From positions 1 to 64,000 of the forward strand of contig CAISPO010000071.1 in NCBI GenBank assembly GCA_903887415.1: DNA of 64,000 nucleotides, written 5' to 3'. Of the stretch, positions 27,054 through 35,522 are shown in pieces (the first letter of the stretch is position 1; every line of letters begins with the position of its first letter). The stretch is from an uncultured Bacteroidota bacterium (GTDB taxonomy: Bacteria; Bacteroidota; Bacteroidia; Chitinophagales; Chitinophagaceae). The translations under genes were made by a program, and so were the position numbers. The notes under the pieces are model-generated. The model did not search any database. It had not been told where the DNA came from and saw only the letters and a program-made list of their open reading frames with translations.

Positions 27054-28925
27054 TCATTGTTTAATGATTTTATTCGTTACTCTATCTCCATCAGCATACA
27101 CCACCTCCAGCATATACACCCCTGCGGGCAGGCCTTTTACATTAATGGTATTGCTGCCTTGCTGCAATATTCCTTGCAGAATCGCAGAACCAATCACACT
27201 TCTTATTTTATACTCCGCCTGCGTACTTGCATCATCCACATAAAGCAAATCCTTTAAAGGATTTGGATAAGTACGCAACACCTCCTTCCCCTCGGGGGAA
27301 GGCCGGGATGGGGCTCCTGTTGTGCTGGCGCTCACCGTTGCGATATTTGACCCTGTACTATCATAGCAGCCCTCTGTGGGCGGCAGTACGGTGGCGGTGA
27401 TGTGGTCTGTGCCGGGGGCTTTGGTGTAGGTGGTTGTGGGTGCGGTGGTAGTGCTGAAAAGCGTGCTGTTGTTGTACCAGTTGATGCTATACCCGCTGCC
27501 CGCGCCTGCTACTGTAGCACTGACCGTGACTGTGGTGCCTACCGCTGCTGCTGCCGAGGCGGTAACGGTGATGGTGGGGGTGGTGATGGGCAAGACTACC
27601 ATGTATATCGTATTACTGACGGGCGTATTGCATAGGCCGGTTACGGACAATGCACAACTTACAGAATCACCATTTACAGGGGTGTATGTGTAAGTGTTGT
27701 TTGTGGCACCTGCAATGAAAATGGCGTCTACGTACCATTGATAAGTGGACGATATAGTAGTGCCAACTACTGTTGATGTGAAAGTTACAGAATTACCGGA
27801 ACATGATGTATCTCCAGGGGTTGCTGTAATCGTAATAGTAGGTGTAATAACGGGATTAAAGGCAACTTTGCGGATACGGTAATTACTTCTATCAGGTATA
27901 TATAAATTGGCATAAACATCAATTGAAATACCATATGGAACATTCAATTCGGCAGAGTCAGCAATACCTCCATCTCCACTATAACCAGAAACGCCTTTTC
28001 CTGCGACTGTATATATTATACCTGAATCATTGATTTTCCGAACATCATTCATAATATACCCAGATATGTATAAATTTCCTCGTCTATCATGAGCTAACCC
28101 AAAAGGATTTAAACCTGCATCTATTGCAGGTCCACCATCTCCTGAAGGCGTTGCTGAACCATTACCAGCGATTGTCGTAATAATACCAAATGTATCTATT
28201 TTTCTTACTCTGGCATCCAATCCTTGTTGCTCAAAATAGATATCACCTAATGTATCAGAGCATATCCCATACAAATCCTCAATTTTTGCAGTGTCCGCTA
28301 GCCCTCCATCACCTGAATAGCCGCCAAGCCCAGTGCCAGCAAATGTACTAATAATTCCTAATGTATTTACCTTACGTATTCGTTCGTTGCCATCTGTTAT
28401 ATACAAATTGCCATGCAGATCAAAGCAAATATTATTAGGATTATTTAACATTGCACTTGTTGCAACCAGACCATCACCGCCATATGCAGCCGTGCCATTG
28501 CCGACAACAGTAGTGATAATGCCAGTACTTGCATCTACTTTTCGTACCCTATTATTACCTAGTTCAGCAATATACAAATTGTCAAATGAGTCAAATGCAA
28601 TACCTGAGGGCACATTTAGTTTTGCCGTTGTAGCAGGAATGTTATCCCCATTATATCCAGAGCTCCCATTTCCAGCAACAGTGGTAATAATACCACATGA
28701 AGTCACTTTTCGAACTACATTTCCTAAAACATCACCAAAATAAAGATTACCGTGTGAGTCAAAAGCACATTCATCAGGTTCGCCAATACTTGCTGCAGTT
28801 GCAAGCCCACCATCACCTGTATGCGTAGAACTACCATTCCCTGCAATGGTTGTTATTATCTGAGCATGAGCCCCAAATAAACGGATAAAAAAAATAATGT
28901 CAACGATATTTTTTTCATGATGCAT
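27054..28925 (-). CDS. NHL-repeat protein with type IX sorting domain
   Basis: About 623 residues from the ATG at 28925. It has an N-terminal hydrophobic segment (IIFFIRLFGAHAQ) and about six NHL-type blades (ITTIAGNGSSGYNGD, then IAFDSFDNLYIAELGNNRVRKV). Ig/PKD-like Thr-rich modules follow (TITVTASAAAAVGTTV), then a C-terminal type A sorting domain (TYPNPLKDLLYVDDAS ... GLPAGVYMLEVVYADG). It should be exported to the surface by the type IX machinery encoded at 18191-23372. The start overlaps the previous stop as TAATG. A second ATG at 28918 opens a better signal peptide in the wrong frame (see findings). A GC hairpin (27284-27302) is translated within the linker before the sorting domain. 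Confidence 0.9.
   Translation of the reverse strand: MHHEKNIVDIIFFIRLFGAHAQIITTIAGNGSSTHTGDGGLATAASIGEPDECAFDSHGNLYFGDVLGNVVRKVTSCGIITTVAGNGSSGYNGDNIPATTAKLNVPSGIAFDSFDNLYIAELGNNRVRKVDASTGIITTVVGNGTAAYGGDGLVATSAMLNNPNNICFDLHGNLYITDGNERIRKVNTLGIISTFAGTGLGGYSGDGGLADTAKIEDLYGICSDTLGDIYFEQQGLDARVRKIDTFGIITTIAGNGSATPSGDGGPAIDAGLNPFGLAHDRRGNLYISGYIMNDVRKINDSGIIYTVAGKGVSGYSGDGGIADSAELNVPYGISIDVYANLYIPDRSNYRIRKVAFNPVITPTITITATPGDTSCSGNSVTFTSTVVGTTISSTYQWYVDAIFIAGATNNTYTYTPVNGDSVSCALSVTGLCNTPVSNTIYMVVLPITTPTITVTASAAAAVGTTVTVSATVAGAGSGYSINWYNNSTLFSTTTAPTTTYTKAPGTDHITATVLPPTEGCYDSTGSNIATVSASTTGAPSRPSPEGKEVLRTYPNPLKDLLYVDDASTQAEYKIRSVIGSAILQGILQQGSNTINVKGLPAGVYMLEVVYADGDRVTNKIIKQ
27284..27302. repeat. 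CCTTCCCC/GGGGAAGG hairpin inside the NHL gene
   Basis: Arms at 27284-27291 and 27295-27302 around TCG. It encodes the RPSPEGKE linker before the sorting domain and belongs to the same GC-rich hairpin type seen at 24828 and 43676. Confidence 0.6.
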
Positions 28926-31525
28926 TAATTGATCGCCACAACACAAACTGTGCCAATGAGAGTTTTATAAAAACTACCGGACGGCCCACCAGGCGTTGTA
29001 GGCATATTCTGAGCTACGAAGTTATTTGCATGGAATGCACTACAAACTCCAGTAATGCCCTGGCCAAATATCCCCACATAATCAAAGCCGCCATCACAGT
29101 TGCCACTGCCACCAAGAACGGAAGAGCAACTACCCCAAACGCAATTGCCATTACCACTAAAAATAGAGGAGTGGTTAGTGCCTGCGCAGATGCAGTTTTC
29201 AAAACCGCCGCCTATCACGCCATAGGCAGTAGCTGCCGTACTATCATCAATGCAGTTTTGGGAGCCCCCACTTATGCCGCTAAAAGTAGCGCCTGATCCG
29301 CCTGCCGAGCCAATAGTGTTAAGTGTACCAGAATTAATGAAACTGTAATCAGAGCCGTAATTTATTTTGTTAGATACGCCACCTCCTATAAATGAGCTGC
29401 TGCCTCCGCCCACATTTTCACTGCCACTGAATATTCCGGCGCCATTAGTACCAGCGCATATCCAATTAAAACCACCGCCTAAAAAGGCATTTCCTGTGGC
29501 TGCACCCGTATCATCGATACAATTACCGCCACCGCCCATTATCGCACTGCTAGCAACACCTAAACCACCTGCGCTGCCAATAGTGTTACCAGTGCCACCG
29601 GATATTAAGCTCCAATTCGATTCTAAAAAAATACTGTTGCAGGTACCTCCACCTATAAAAGCATTTTGACTCCCAATGAAATGAGAATCGCCACCTACAA
29701 TGGAGGACGATTGCTGGGAAATACAGTTTGAACTACCACTCCCAATAAAAGATGTAGCCCCATAATCACATATTATATTTAGAATCCCTCCGCCAATCAC
29801 TGAATCTTCTATAGGGCCAACAGTGCTAACCATGCAATTACATGCCCCCGCACCAATGAATGATGAAAGACCATAAATACAGTTATTTTGGCCGCCGCCA
29901 ATGAATGAATATCCCTGGACAGATGGAGGGCGTACACCAATAAGGTTACCGAATATGCAATTATTGATTCCGCCGGCAATAGAGGCCCCCACACTGAGAA
30001 TTTGATTTAAACACCCGCCGCCTATAAAAGACAGACTGGAAGGTGTGGTGCCACCCATACTAATATCATCACTGATCAGGTTGTTCCATCCCCCTACTAT
30101 CGATGAACATAATACAGGGCCTGCTGCACTGCATATAAAATTGGTATAGCCGCCGCCAACAAATAAATTATTGCCTTGCGCACAATGATTAGCGCCACCA
30201 AAAATTCCGGAGTAAGCAGATGCAAAAGCGGTATCATCAATAAAGTTGTTTTGTCCTCCGCCTATGCTGCTAAATATAGAACCATTAGTACCCGTGCCAA
30301 CCTTGTTACCTTGTCCTCCATTGACAAAACTGCAATCTGAAAGGAGATTAATGACGTTATCCGTGCCGCTGCCGATAAAGCTGAAATTGCTGAATATGCT
30401 GTTGCCATGCAGCAATGTAATAGGGTCGCAGCAACCGCCGCCACCAATAACGCTGCCTACGCCACTTACACTATTAAAACTACCGCCGCCAATAAAACTG
30501 CAATCTGCGTTTACGTCCACTAACTGACTTGCCCCGTTGCCAATAAATGAACCGCAGGCGCACGCTTTATTTTCAAATCCATTAATAATAGATGCCCCAA
30601 AGCCCCAGGCCTGGTTACCGCCGCCGCCTACCACAATGGATCCACAGCCCTGGGCAAAATTACCAAAGCCTGCACCTATAAAAGAATAGTCGGCGGTAGC
30701 AGTACCATTATCACATATTGTATTGTTTTGCCCGCCTGCAATCACGGCACAGTTTACCGGGCAACAGTTCAGGAGGCCTATGATGCTGGAAATGTTATTC
30801 GTATCGCCACCGCCGACGAATGAGTTATTACCGGCTACCGTATTAAGACAGCCACCGCTAATAGCGGAGGCAATAATAACACCTGCGGCTGGTGCATACT
30901 CTATGCAATTCTCAGCACCGCCTCCAATAAAATGGAATTCTCCCTGGGTATAGATTCGATTGCGAAGCCCACCTACGATCGCGGACTGAGGGGCGTGGGC
31001 ACATATATTGTTACAGTCTCCGGATAATATTCCGCTGGATTGCGCATCATTGATACAATTGCAACTGCCGGCGCCAATAATACTGCAAAGTCCGGCTTGT
31101 ATTGTATTACAAAAACCGTTAACTACGCTGTTGCTGTTTGAACCACTTTCAATGCAATTACACGCGCCATTAAAAATATTATTATAACTACCGAAAACAT
31201 TATTGCAGCAGCCATTAACAACAGTGCTGAAGCAGCCCGCAGCGGTATTGCAAAAGCCATTGCCAATGAGATTAAAGATACCGTTATCAGGAGGTGTGCC
31301 GGCGGCGAATATATTAATAGTGTTGCACTGGCCCATTAAGATTACGGAAAGGTCTCCGCAATTAGTATGGATGCCCGCAGATGTTGCTGGCAGCAGCGGA
31401 CCGCCAAGAATGGCAGAGCAATTCCCGCCTGTGCCGAATAGACCAGCGACATTAGGCGTTGCGGAATGGTCTCGCCTTAATGACTGGCTAATAGTACCTG
31501 GGTCGCAAAATATATTACCGTACAT
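28925..31525 (-). CDS. Cys-rich SFIGGG-repeat protein, beta-solenoid-like
   Basis: 866 residues made almost wholly of about 40 short units of the type SFIGGGxxNxI, spaced about 18-24 residues apart, in which Cys often stands beside the Asn (NCI, CNTI). Similar GGG-x-x-N repeats occur in trimeric adhesin heads and tail-fibre-like proteins, and imply a beta-solenoid. A block of about 55 residues is repeated near the C-terminus (NTIGSAGGLGVASSAI and NTIGSAGGSGATFSGI). It begins MYGNIFCDPGTISQSLRRDH with no signal peptide and ends without a sorting domain, so how it leaves the cell, if it does, is unknown. The stop overlaps the NHL-gene start. Cys content is very high for a Bacteroidota surface protein. 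Confidence 0.85.
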   Translation of the reverse strand: MYGNIFCDPGTISQSLRRDHSATPNVAGLFGTGGNCSAILGGPLLPATSAGIHTNCGDLSVILMGQCNTINIFAAGTPPDNGIFNLIGNGFCNTAAGCFSTVVNGCCNNVFGSYNNIFNGACNCIESGSNSNSVVNGFCNTIQAGLCSIIGAGSCNCINDAQSSGILSGDCNNICAHAPQSAIVGGLRNRIYTQGEFHFIGGGAENCIEYAPAAGVIIASAISGGCLNTVAGNNSFVGGGDTNNISSIIGLLNCCPVNCAVIAGGQNNTICDNGTATADYSFIGAGFGNFAQGCGSIVVGGGGNQAWGFGASIINGFENKACACGSFIGNGASQLVDVNADCSFIGGGSFNSVSGVGSVIGGGGCCDPITLLHGNSIFSNFSFIGSGTDNVINLLSDCSFVNGGQGNKVGTGTNGSIFSSIGGGQNNFIDDTAFASAYSGIFGGANHCAQGNNLFVGGGYTNFICSAAGPVLCSSIVGGWNNLISDDISMGGTTPSSLSFIGGGCLNQILSVGASIAGGINNCIFGNLIGVRPPSVQGYSFIGGGQNNCIYGLSSFIGAGACNCMVSTVGPIEDSVIGGGILNIICDYGATSFIGSGSSNCISQQSSSIVGGDSHFIGSQNAFIGGGTCNSIFLESNWSLISGGTGNTIGSAGGLGVASSAIMGGGGNCIDDTGAATGNAFLGGGFNWICAGTNGAGIFSGSENVGGGSSSFIGGGVSNKINYGSDYSFINSGTLNTIGSAGGSGATFSGISGGSQNCIDDSTAATAYGVIGGGFENCICAGTNHSSIFSGNGNCVWGSCSSVLGGSGNCDGGFDYVGIFGQGITGVCSAFHANNFVAQNMPTTPGGPSGSFYKTLIGTVCVVAIN

Positions 31526-31880
31526 AGAAAAAAGTTTTAAAGGGGTGTTTGCTTCATACTTCGCAATGACCTATTTTATTGCGATAGTAATTTCATTATT
31601 ACATTTATTAAATTTAAAAAATAATTTTTGAAAAAACGAAAATTTTAAGATAAAAACGAAAAAATAATATTGGAAGGTTTGGGAGAATAATGAACCGGAC
31701 GTACAAGCGAGCGTGGCAACAATGCTTAATAGTAGTTCCTAGCCCGGACAACAATTTTAAAATCAATTCTTATTTTGCTTCCGGCACCTCCTAATCCACA
31801 GAGTGTTATTAAAAAAAATTGCTGCGGTTGGCTAGCTTATCTATTTTGTACCAATCTTTAGAAAAAGGCTGCTTTATAAA
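31526..31880. other. intergenic region
   Basis: About 355 bases between two divergent genes, AT-rich. No clear promoter pair, terminator or RNA gene was recognised. Confidence 0.5.
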
Positions 31881-32783
31881 ATGAAGAAAAACATCGTTTT
31901 CGCGGTACTGATCGTACTGAGTGCCAGCCTATATGCGCAACCTACCTTCAAGGCTGGCTGGAACACTTACCAGGTAGGGACGGTGGTGCATGAATATACC
32001 TACACGTACGCTTATGCTGACAGCTTCCGGCTGTATCTTACAGACAGCGCTGTGGTGTATATAACGCCAGACAGCCTGGTTACTGAAACTGTAAACTCGC
32101 ACATAAAAGACAATGCGGTGTATAAAACAGTGAACTACTTCACTATAAAAAAGCAGCTAGCCAAAACCGAAGACTATAAGGACGATAACCTGCAGGAAGT
32201 GCGCGAATGGAAATATGACGACAAGGGCCGCAAAATCTATTCCCTGGACGACAACAAGGTCAATGGCAACAGCTACAAGAAAAATTATGAGTACGCTTCT
32301 GACAAAAAAACCGGTGAGGGTGTTGTGACGGAGAGCTCTTACTTCAATGGCAAGATAGAGTTTTACACAAAATCGTACTACGACAAGAACTTTGTAAAGA
32401 CCAAGGAAGTGCGGCTCAATGACAACAACAAGGATGTGATACACATAGAGAGCTACACCTATGGCGATAACGGAAAGGTGAAGGAGCGCTCTGTGTATTT
32501 CCCGGAATTTAAGGTGACCAAAAAATTTGAGGAACAGGAAGGGCTACAGCTCCCAAAGTGTTTCCAGGTGCTACCTATGGGTGTCAAAGAGCGGATAAAT
32601 ATACATACGCGGGTTTCGTTTATGAAGAAGTTTATGGCTACCAAATCATCGGTGATCTTTGATAAGGACTGCAGCGATTTTGAATACAAATTCGTGAGCG
32701 GCAACTACTGTGAGATCATTGTGGCCAGCACGAGGGTGAACAATGCCAAAAAGGTGACCTTCCGGTATAAAGAAAAGGTATAA
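31881..32783 (+). CDS. exported hypothetical protein
   Basis: 300 residues with a signal peptide (MKKNIVFAVLIVLSASLYAQ). The middle contains charged YDDKGRKIYS and YTYGDNGKVKERSVYF segments that resemble YD/RHS-type or antirepeat beta hairpins, and the C-terminus is Lys/Thr-rich. No family is recognised. It is monocistronic in the window. Confidence 0.65.
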   Translation: MKKNIVFAVLIVLSASLYAQPTFKAGWNTYQVGTVVHEYTYTYAYADSFRLYLTDSAVVYITPDSLVTETVNSHIKDNAVYKTVNYFTIKKQLAKTEDYKDDNLQEVREWKYDDKGRKIYSLDDNKVNGNSYKKNYEYASDKKTGEGVVTESSYFNGKIEFYTKSYYDKNFVKTKEVRLNDNNKDVIHIESYTYGDNGKVKERSVYFPEFKVTKKFEEQEGLQLPKCFQVLPMGVKERINIHTRVSFMKKFMATKSSVIFDKDCSDFEYKFVSGNYCEIIVASTRVNNAKKVTFRYKEKV

Positions 32784-32965
32784 TGCTGCCGGCCATCGAA
32801 ATTATTATTTAGCTAAATGCTATTTTCAGCATGTCATAGTTCGGCGGGGCTCAACATGAGCATCCCAATTTACCTTTTTAATAAAATTGAGAGCAGTTCA
32901 TTGTAAGCAGCCTGTGGCTAATTGAAGAAAAATGCCGAAATTCAATTTTCAAAAAACGCACCCGA

Positions 32966-33415
32966 ATGGATAATCACAACGCGAGTACAGAGCTCTTCTC
33001 ACTGGAAATAGATGAGACGGCAAAAAGCACGTTCCTGGAAATGGCCCGCTGGACAAAGTTCCTGTCCATAATGGGTTTTATTTTTCTCGGTTTGTTCGTG
33101 ATTGCCGGCATTGTTCTTGCTATGGTAGCCGATAACATGCCCGGCAACAGCCCATTCGCTGTTTTTGGAGCCGTGGGCACTATGGTCTATTTTATAGGCA
33201 TTGCAGCAGTTACCTTCTACCCGGTATATGCTTTGCTGCGATTTTCAACAGGTATAAAACCAGCCATCAAGAACCACGATAAGTTCCAGTTCAACAGAGC
33301 GCTTAGATCACTCAAAAACACTTTCAAATACTACGGCATAATGATGATCGTATTCCTGGGTATCTATGGTGTTGTAATCGTAGTGGTGGCTTTTACCGGT
33401 GTGATGAACAAGTAG
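32966..33415 (+). CDS. DUF5362-family membrane protein
   Basis: 149 residues with four likely membrane helices, including FLSIMGFIFLGLFVIAGIVL, VGTMVYFIGIAAVTFYPVYA and MMIVFLGIYGVVIVVVAF. The soluble loop between the second pair has the conserved FNRALRSLKNTFKYYG stretch of the family. The function of the family is not known. It is followed by two palindromes that may end transcription. Confidence 0.8.
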   Translation: MDNHNASTELFSLEIDETAKSTFLEMARWTKFLSIMGFIFLGLFVIAGIVLAMVADNMPGNSPFAVFGAVGTMVYFIGIAAVTFYPVYALLRFSTGIKPAIKNHDKFQFNRALRSLKNTFKYYGIMMIVFLGIYGVVIVVVAFTGVMNK

Positions 33416-33430
33416 GGCCTGTATGTGTGT

Positions 33431-33464
33431 GTTGTAGAGACGCAATGCATTGCGTCTCTACAAC
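33431..33464. repeat. perfect 34-base palindrome, TAGAGACGCAAT type
   Basis: The left half reads GTTGTAGAGACGCAATG and its reverse complement follows directly, so the palindrome is perfect. It lies between convergent genes and could act as a two-way terminator. Confidence 0.85.
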
Positions 33465-33517
33465 CTGAGGCGTGAATGCGGTTAGTGCCGCAACTCATTG
33501 TTACCTGCCCATGTTAC

Positions 33518-33545
33518 GTAGAGACGCAAGATTTTGCGTCTCTAC
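33518..33545. repeat. second copy of the TAGAGACGCAA palindrome
   Basis: Arms GTAGAGACGCAA and TTGCGTCTCTAC around a GATT loop, 53 bases after the first copy. Confidence 0.8.
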
Positions 33546-33601
33546 AAGATATAATCTTGAAAAAGAAAATTGCGCGAAACTTAGGCGCTAACGAGACTCC
33601 C

Positions 33602-35380
33602 CTACTCTGCATACAGCGCATCTATTTCCTTAGCATATTTCTGCTCTATTATCTTGCGCTTTATCTTCAGCGATGGGGTTAGTTCGCCGGTGTCTATGGT
33701 CCATTCATCTGCCAGGAGGGCTATCTTCTTTACCTGCTCGGGGTGGCCGAAGAGCGGGTTGTATTTGTCTATGGCTTTCTGGATCTGGGCTACTACTTCA
33801 GGCATTTTTATCAATGCGCTGTTGCTGTCCGGGAATGTAACATCAGGAAATTTATCGCGAAGGTATTTGCGCAGCGGCATAAAGTTGGGGATCACCAGCG
33901 CGCTCACAAACTTGCGGTTTGCGCCTATCACCATCATTTGCGCTATAAACGGGCTTTCCTTCATTTTGTTTTCCATCACCTGCGGCGCTACATACTTGCC
34001 GCCCGATGTTTTGAATATTTCTTTCTTGCGGTCCGTTATTTTAAGGAAGCGGTTTTCCTGCCATATGCCAATATCCCCGGTCATGAACCATCCATCTTTA
34101 AAGGCTGCGGCCGTAAGCTCGGGATGCTTGAAGTAGCCGATCGTAATGTTCGGGCCCTTCACCAGTATCTCCCCGTCATCGGCCAGCATCACTTCTACAT
34201 GGTCTATCAGCGGGCCTACCGTCCCTACCCTTCTGTTCTCACTTTCGTAGCGGTTCACGGTTACTACCGGTGATGTTTCGGTAAGCCCGTAACCTTCCAT
34301 TATAGTCACCCCTGCCGCGCTGAAAATGCGTACCAGCCGCTCCTGGCAGGCCGCAGAGCCCACCACTATGGCTTTTACATTGTCGCCCAGCGCCTCACGC
34401 CACTTGTTGAAGATTATCTTGTTGGCCATTCTCAACTGGAACCGGTACCAGGGATTGCCGGGTATGGCATTATCATAGCGCTTGCCGAGGTCCAGCGCCC
34501 AGAAGAACAACAGGCGTTTGATGCCCTTGAGGTCCATACCCGTGTTCATGATGCGCTCATATACTTTCTCCAGTACGCGCGGCACGGTAGTAAATACCAG
34601 CGGCTTCACCTCTCTCAGGTTCAGGCCTATGCTGTCCATGTTCTCTGCATAGTATATAGATACCTGCGCATAGAGGTAGATATAAGTAACCATGCGCTCA
34701 AAAATATGATTGAGCGGCAGGAAGCTAAGTGCCTTGCTTTGCTTCCCGGCAAACGTAAAGGCGGGCATGGAGTCATTGATATTGCTCACAATGTTATTGT
34801 GGGTGAGCATCACACCCTTGGGATTTCCCGTAGTGCCGGATGTGTAGATGATGGTGGCCAGTGTCTCGGGCTTTATACGCGCCATTACGGAGGCATCGGG
34901 CTGGAGGTTTTTATCAATGAGCACTTTCCAGTTTTGCACACCTGGTATCACATCAAATGACCAGATCGTTTTCAGTGTAGGTATCTGTGTAAAGGACTCT
35001 TTGAACCGCTCATAGATCTCCGCATTGGCCACGAATACTACTTTCACTTCTGCCTCACTCAATACGAATGTCATCTCTTCCGGGCTGATAGTGGGATAGA
35101 TGGGGGTAAGCACAGCACCCGTAAGCTGCACACCGAGGTCAGTGATTATCCATTCCGGCCTGTTAGGGCTGATGATGGCTATTTTCTCCTGCTGCTCCGG
35201 CTCCAGCACCTGGTTGGCAATACCCTGCGCAAGCAAGCCACCAGCCAGCTTCTGCGCGGCCTGCCATACATCGATGCAGCTATAAGTGCGCCATTGGCCA
35301 TTTTCTTTTGCGGCCAGCATCACCTCTGTGGGCGTCTCTTCGCTGCGCTGCTGTACTATATCATAAAGACGCTCGATCAT
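33602..35380 (-). CDS. long-chain fatty acid-CoA ligase (AMP-forming)
   Basis: 592 residues. The AMP-binding P-loop YTSGTTGNPKGVM is at about 179-191, YGLTETSPVV near 365, and the adenylation core GWFMTGDIG and KITDRKKEIFKTSGGKYVAP near 460-490. The enzyme makes acyl-CoA from fatty acid, ATP and CoA at the inner membrane. This length and motif set match the FAA1/AMP-dependent long-chain group. The substrate chain length cannot be told from the sequence. Confidence 0.93.
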   Translation of the reverse strand: MIERLYDIVQQRSEETPTEVMLAAKENGQWRTYSCIDVWQAAQKLAGGLLAQGIANQVLEPEQQEKIAIISPNRPEWIITDLGVQLTGAVLTPIYPTISPEEMTFVLSEAEVKVVFVANAEIYERFKESFTQIPTLKTIWSFDVIPGVQNWKVLIDKNLQPDASVMARIKPETLATIIYTSGTTGNPKGVMLTHNNIVSNINDSMPAFTFAGKQSKALSFLPLNHIFERMVTYIYLYAQVSIYYAENMDSIGLNLREVKPLVFTTVPRVLEKVYERIMNTGMDLKGIKRLLFFWALDLGKRYDNAIPGNPWYRFQLRMANKIIFNKWREALGDNVKAIVVGSAACQERLVRIFSAAGVTIMEGYGLTETSPVVTVNRYESENRRVGTVGPLIDHVEVMLADDGEILVKGPNITIGYFKHPELTAAAFKDGWFMTGDIGIWQENRFLKITDRKKEIFKTSGGKYVAPQVMENKMKESPFIAQMMVIGANRKFVSALVIPNFMPLRKYLRDKFPDVTFPDSNSALIKMPEVVAQIQKAIDKYNPLFGHPEQVKKIALLADEWTIDTGELTPSLKIKRKIIEQKYAKEIDALYAE

Positions 35381-35522
35381 AATTGCTCTCGAATCTTTTT
35401 AACGATTCGGCGTAGTATAAATATAGTAAAATGTTTGTCTGAACTGAGATTTTTAGGATAAAAGGATTTTAGGATTGCATTTAACGCTGAAACCAAGTTG
35501 GTTTATTAAATGTCTTAATGCG

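Noticed and set aside
29030-31631. Several long frames opposite the SFIGGG-repeat gene
   Set aside because: They mirror the repeat composition of the coding strand (Pro-rich) and have no independent support.
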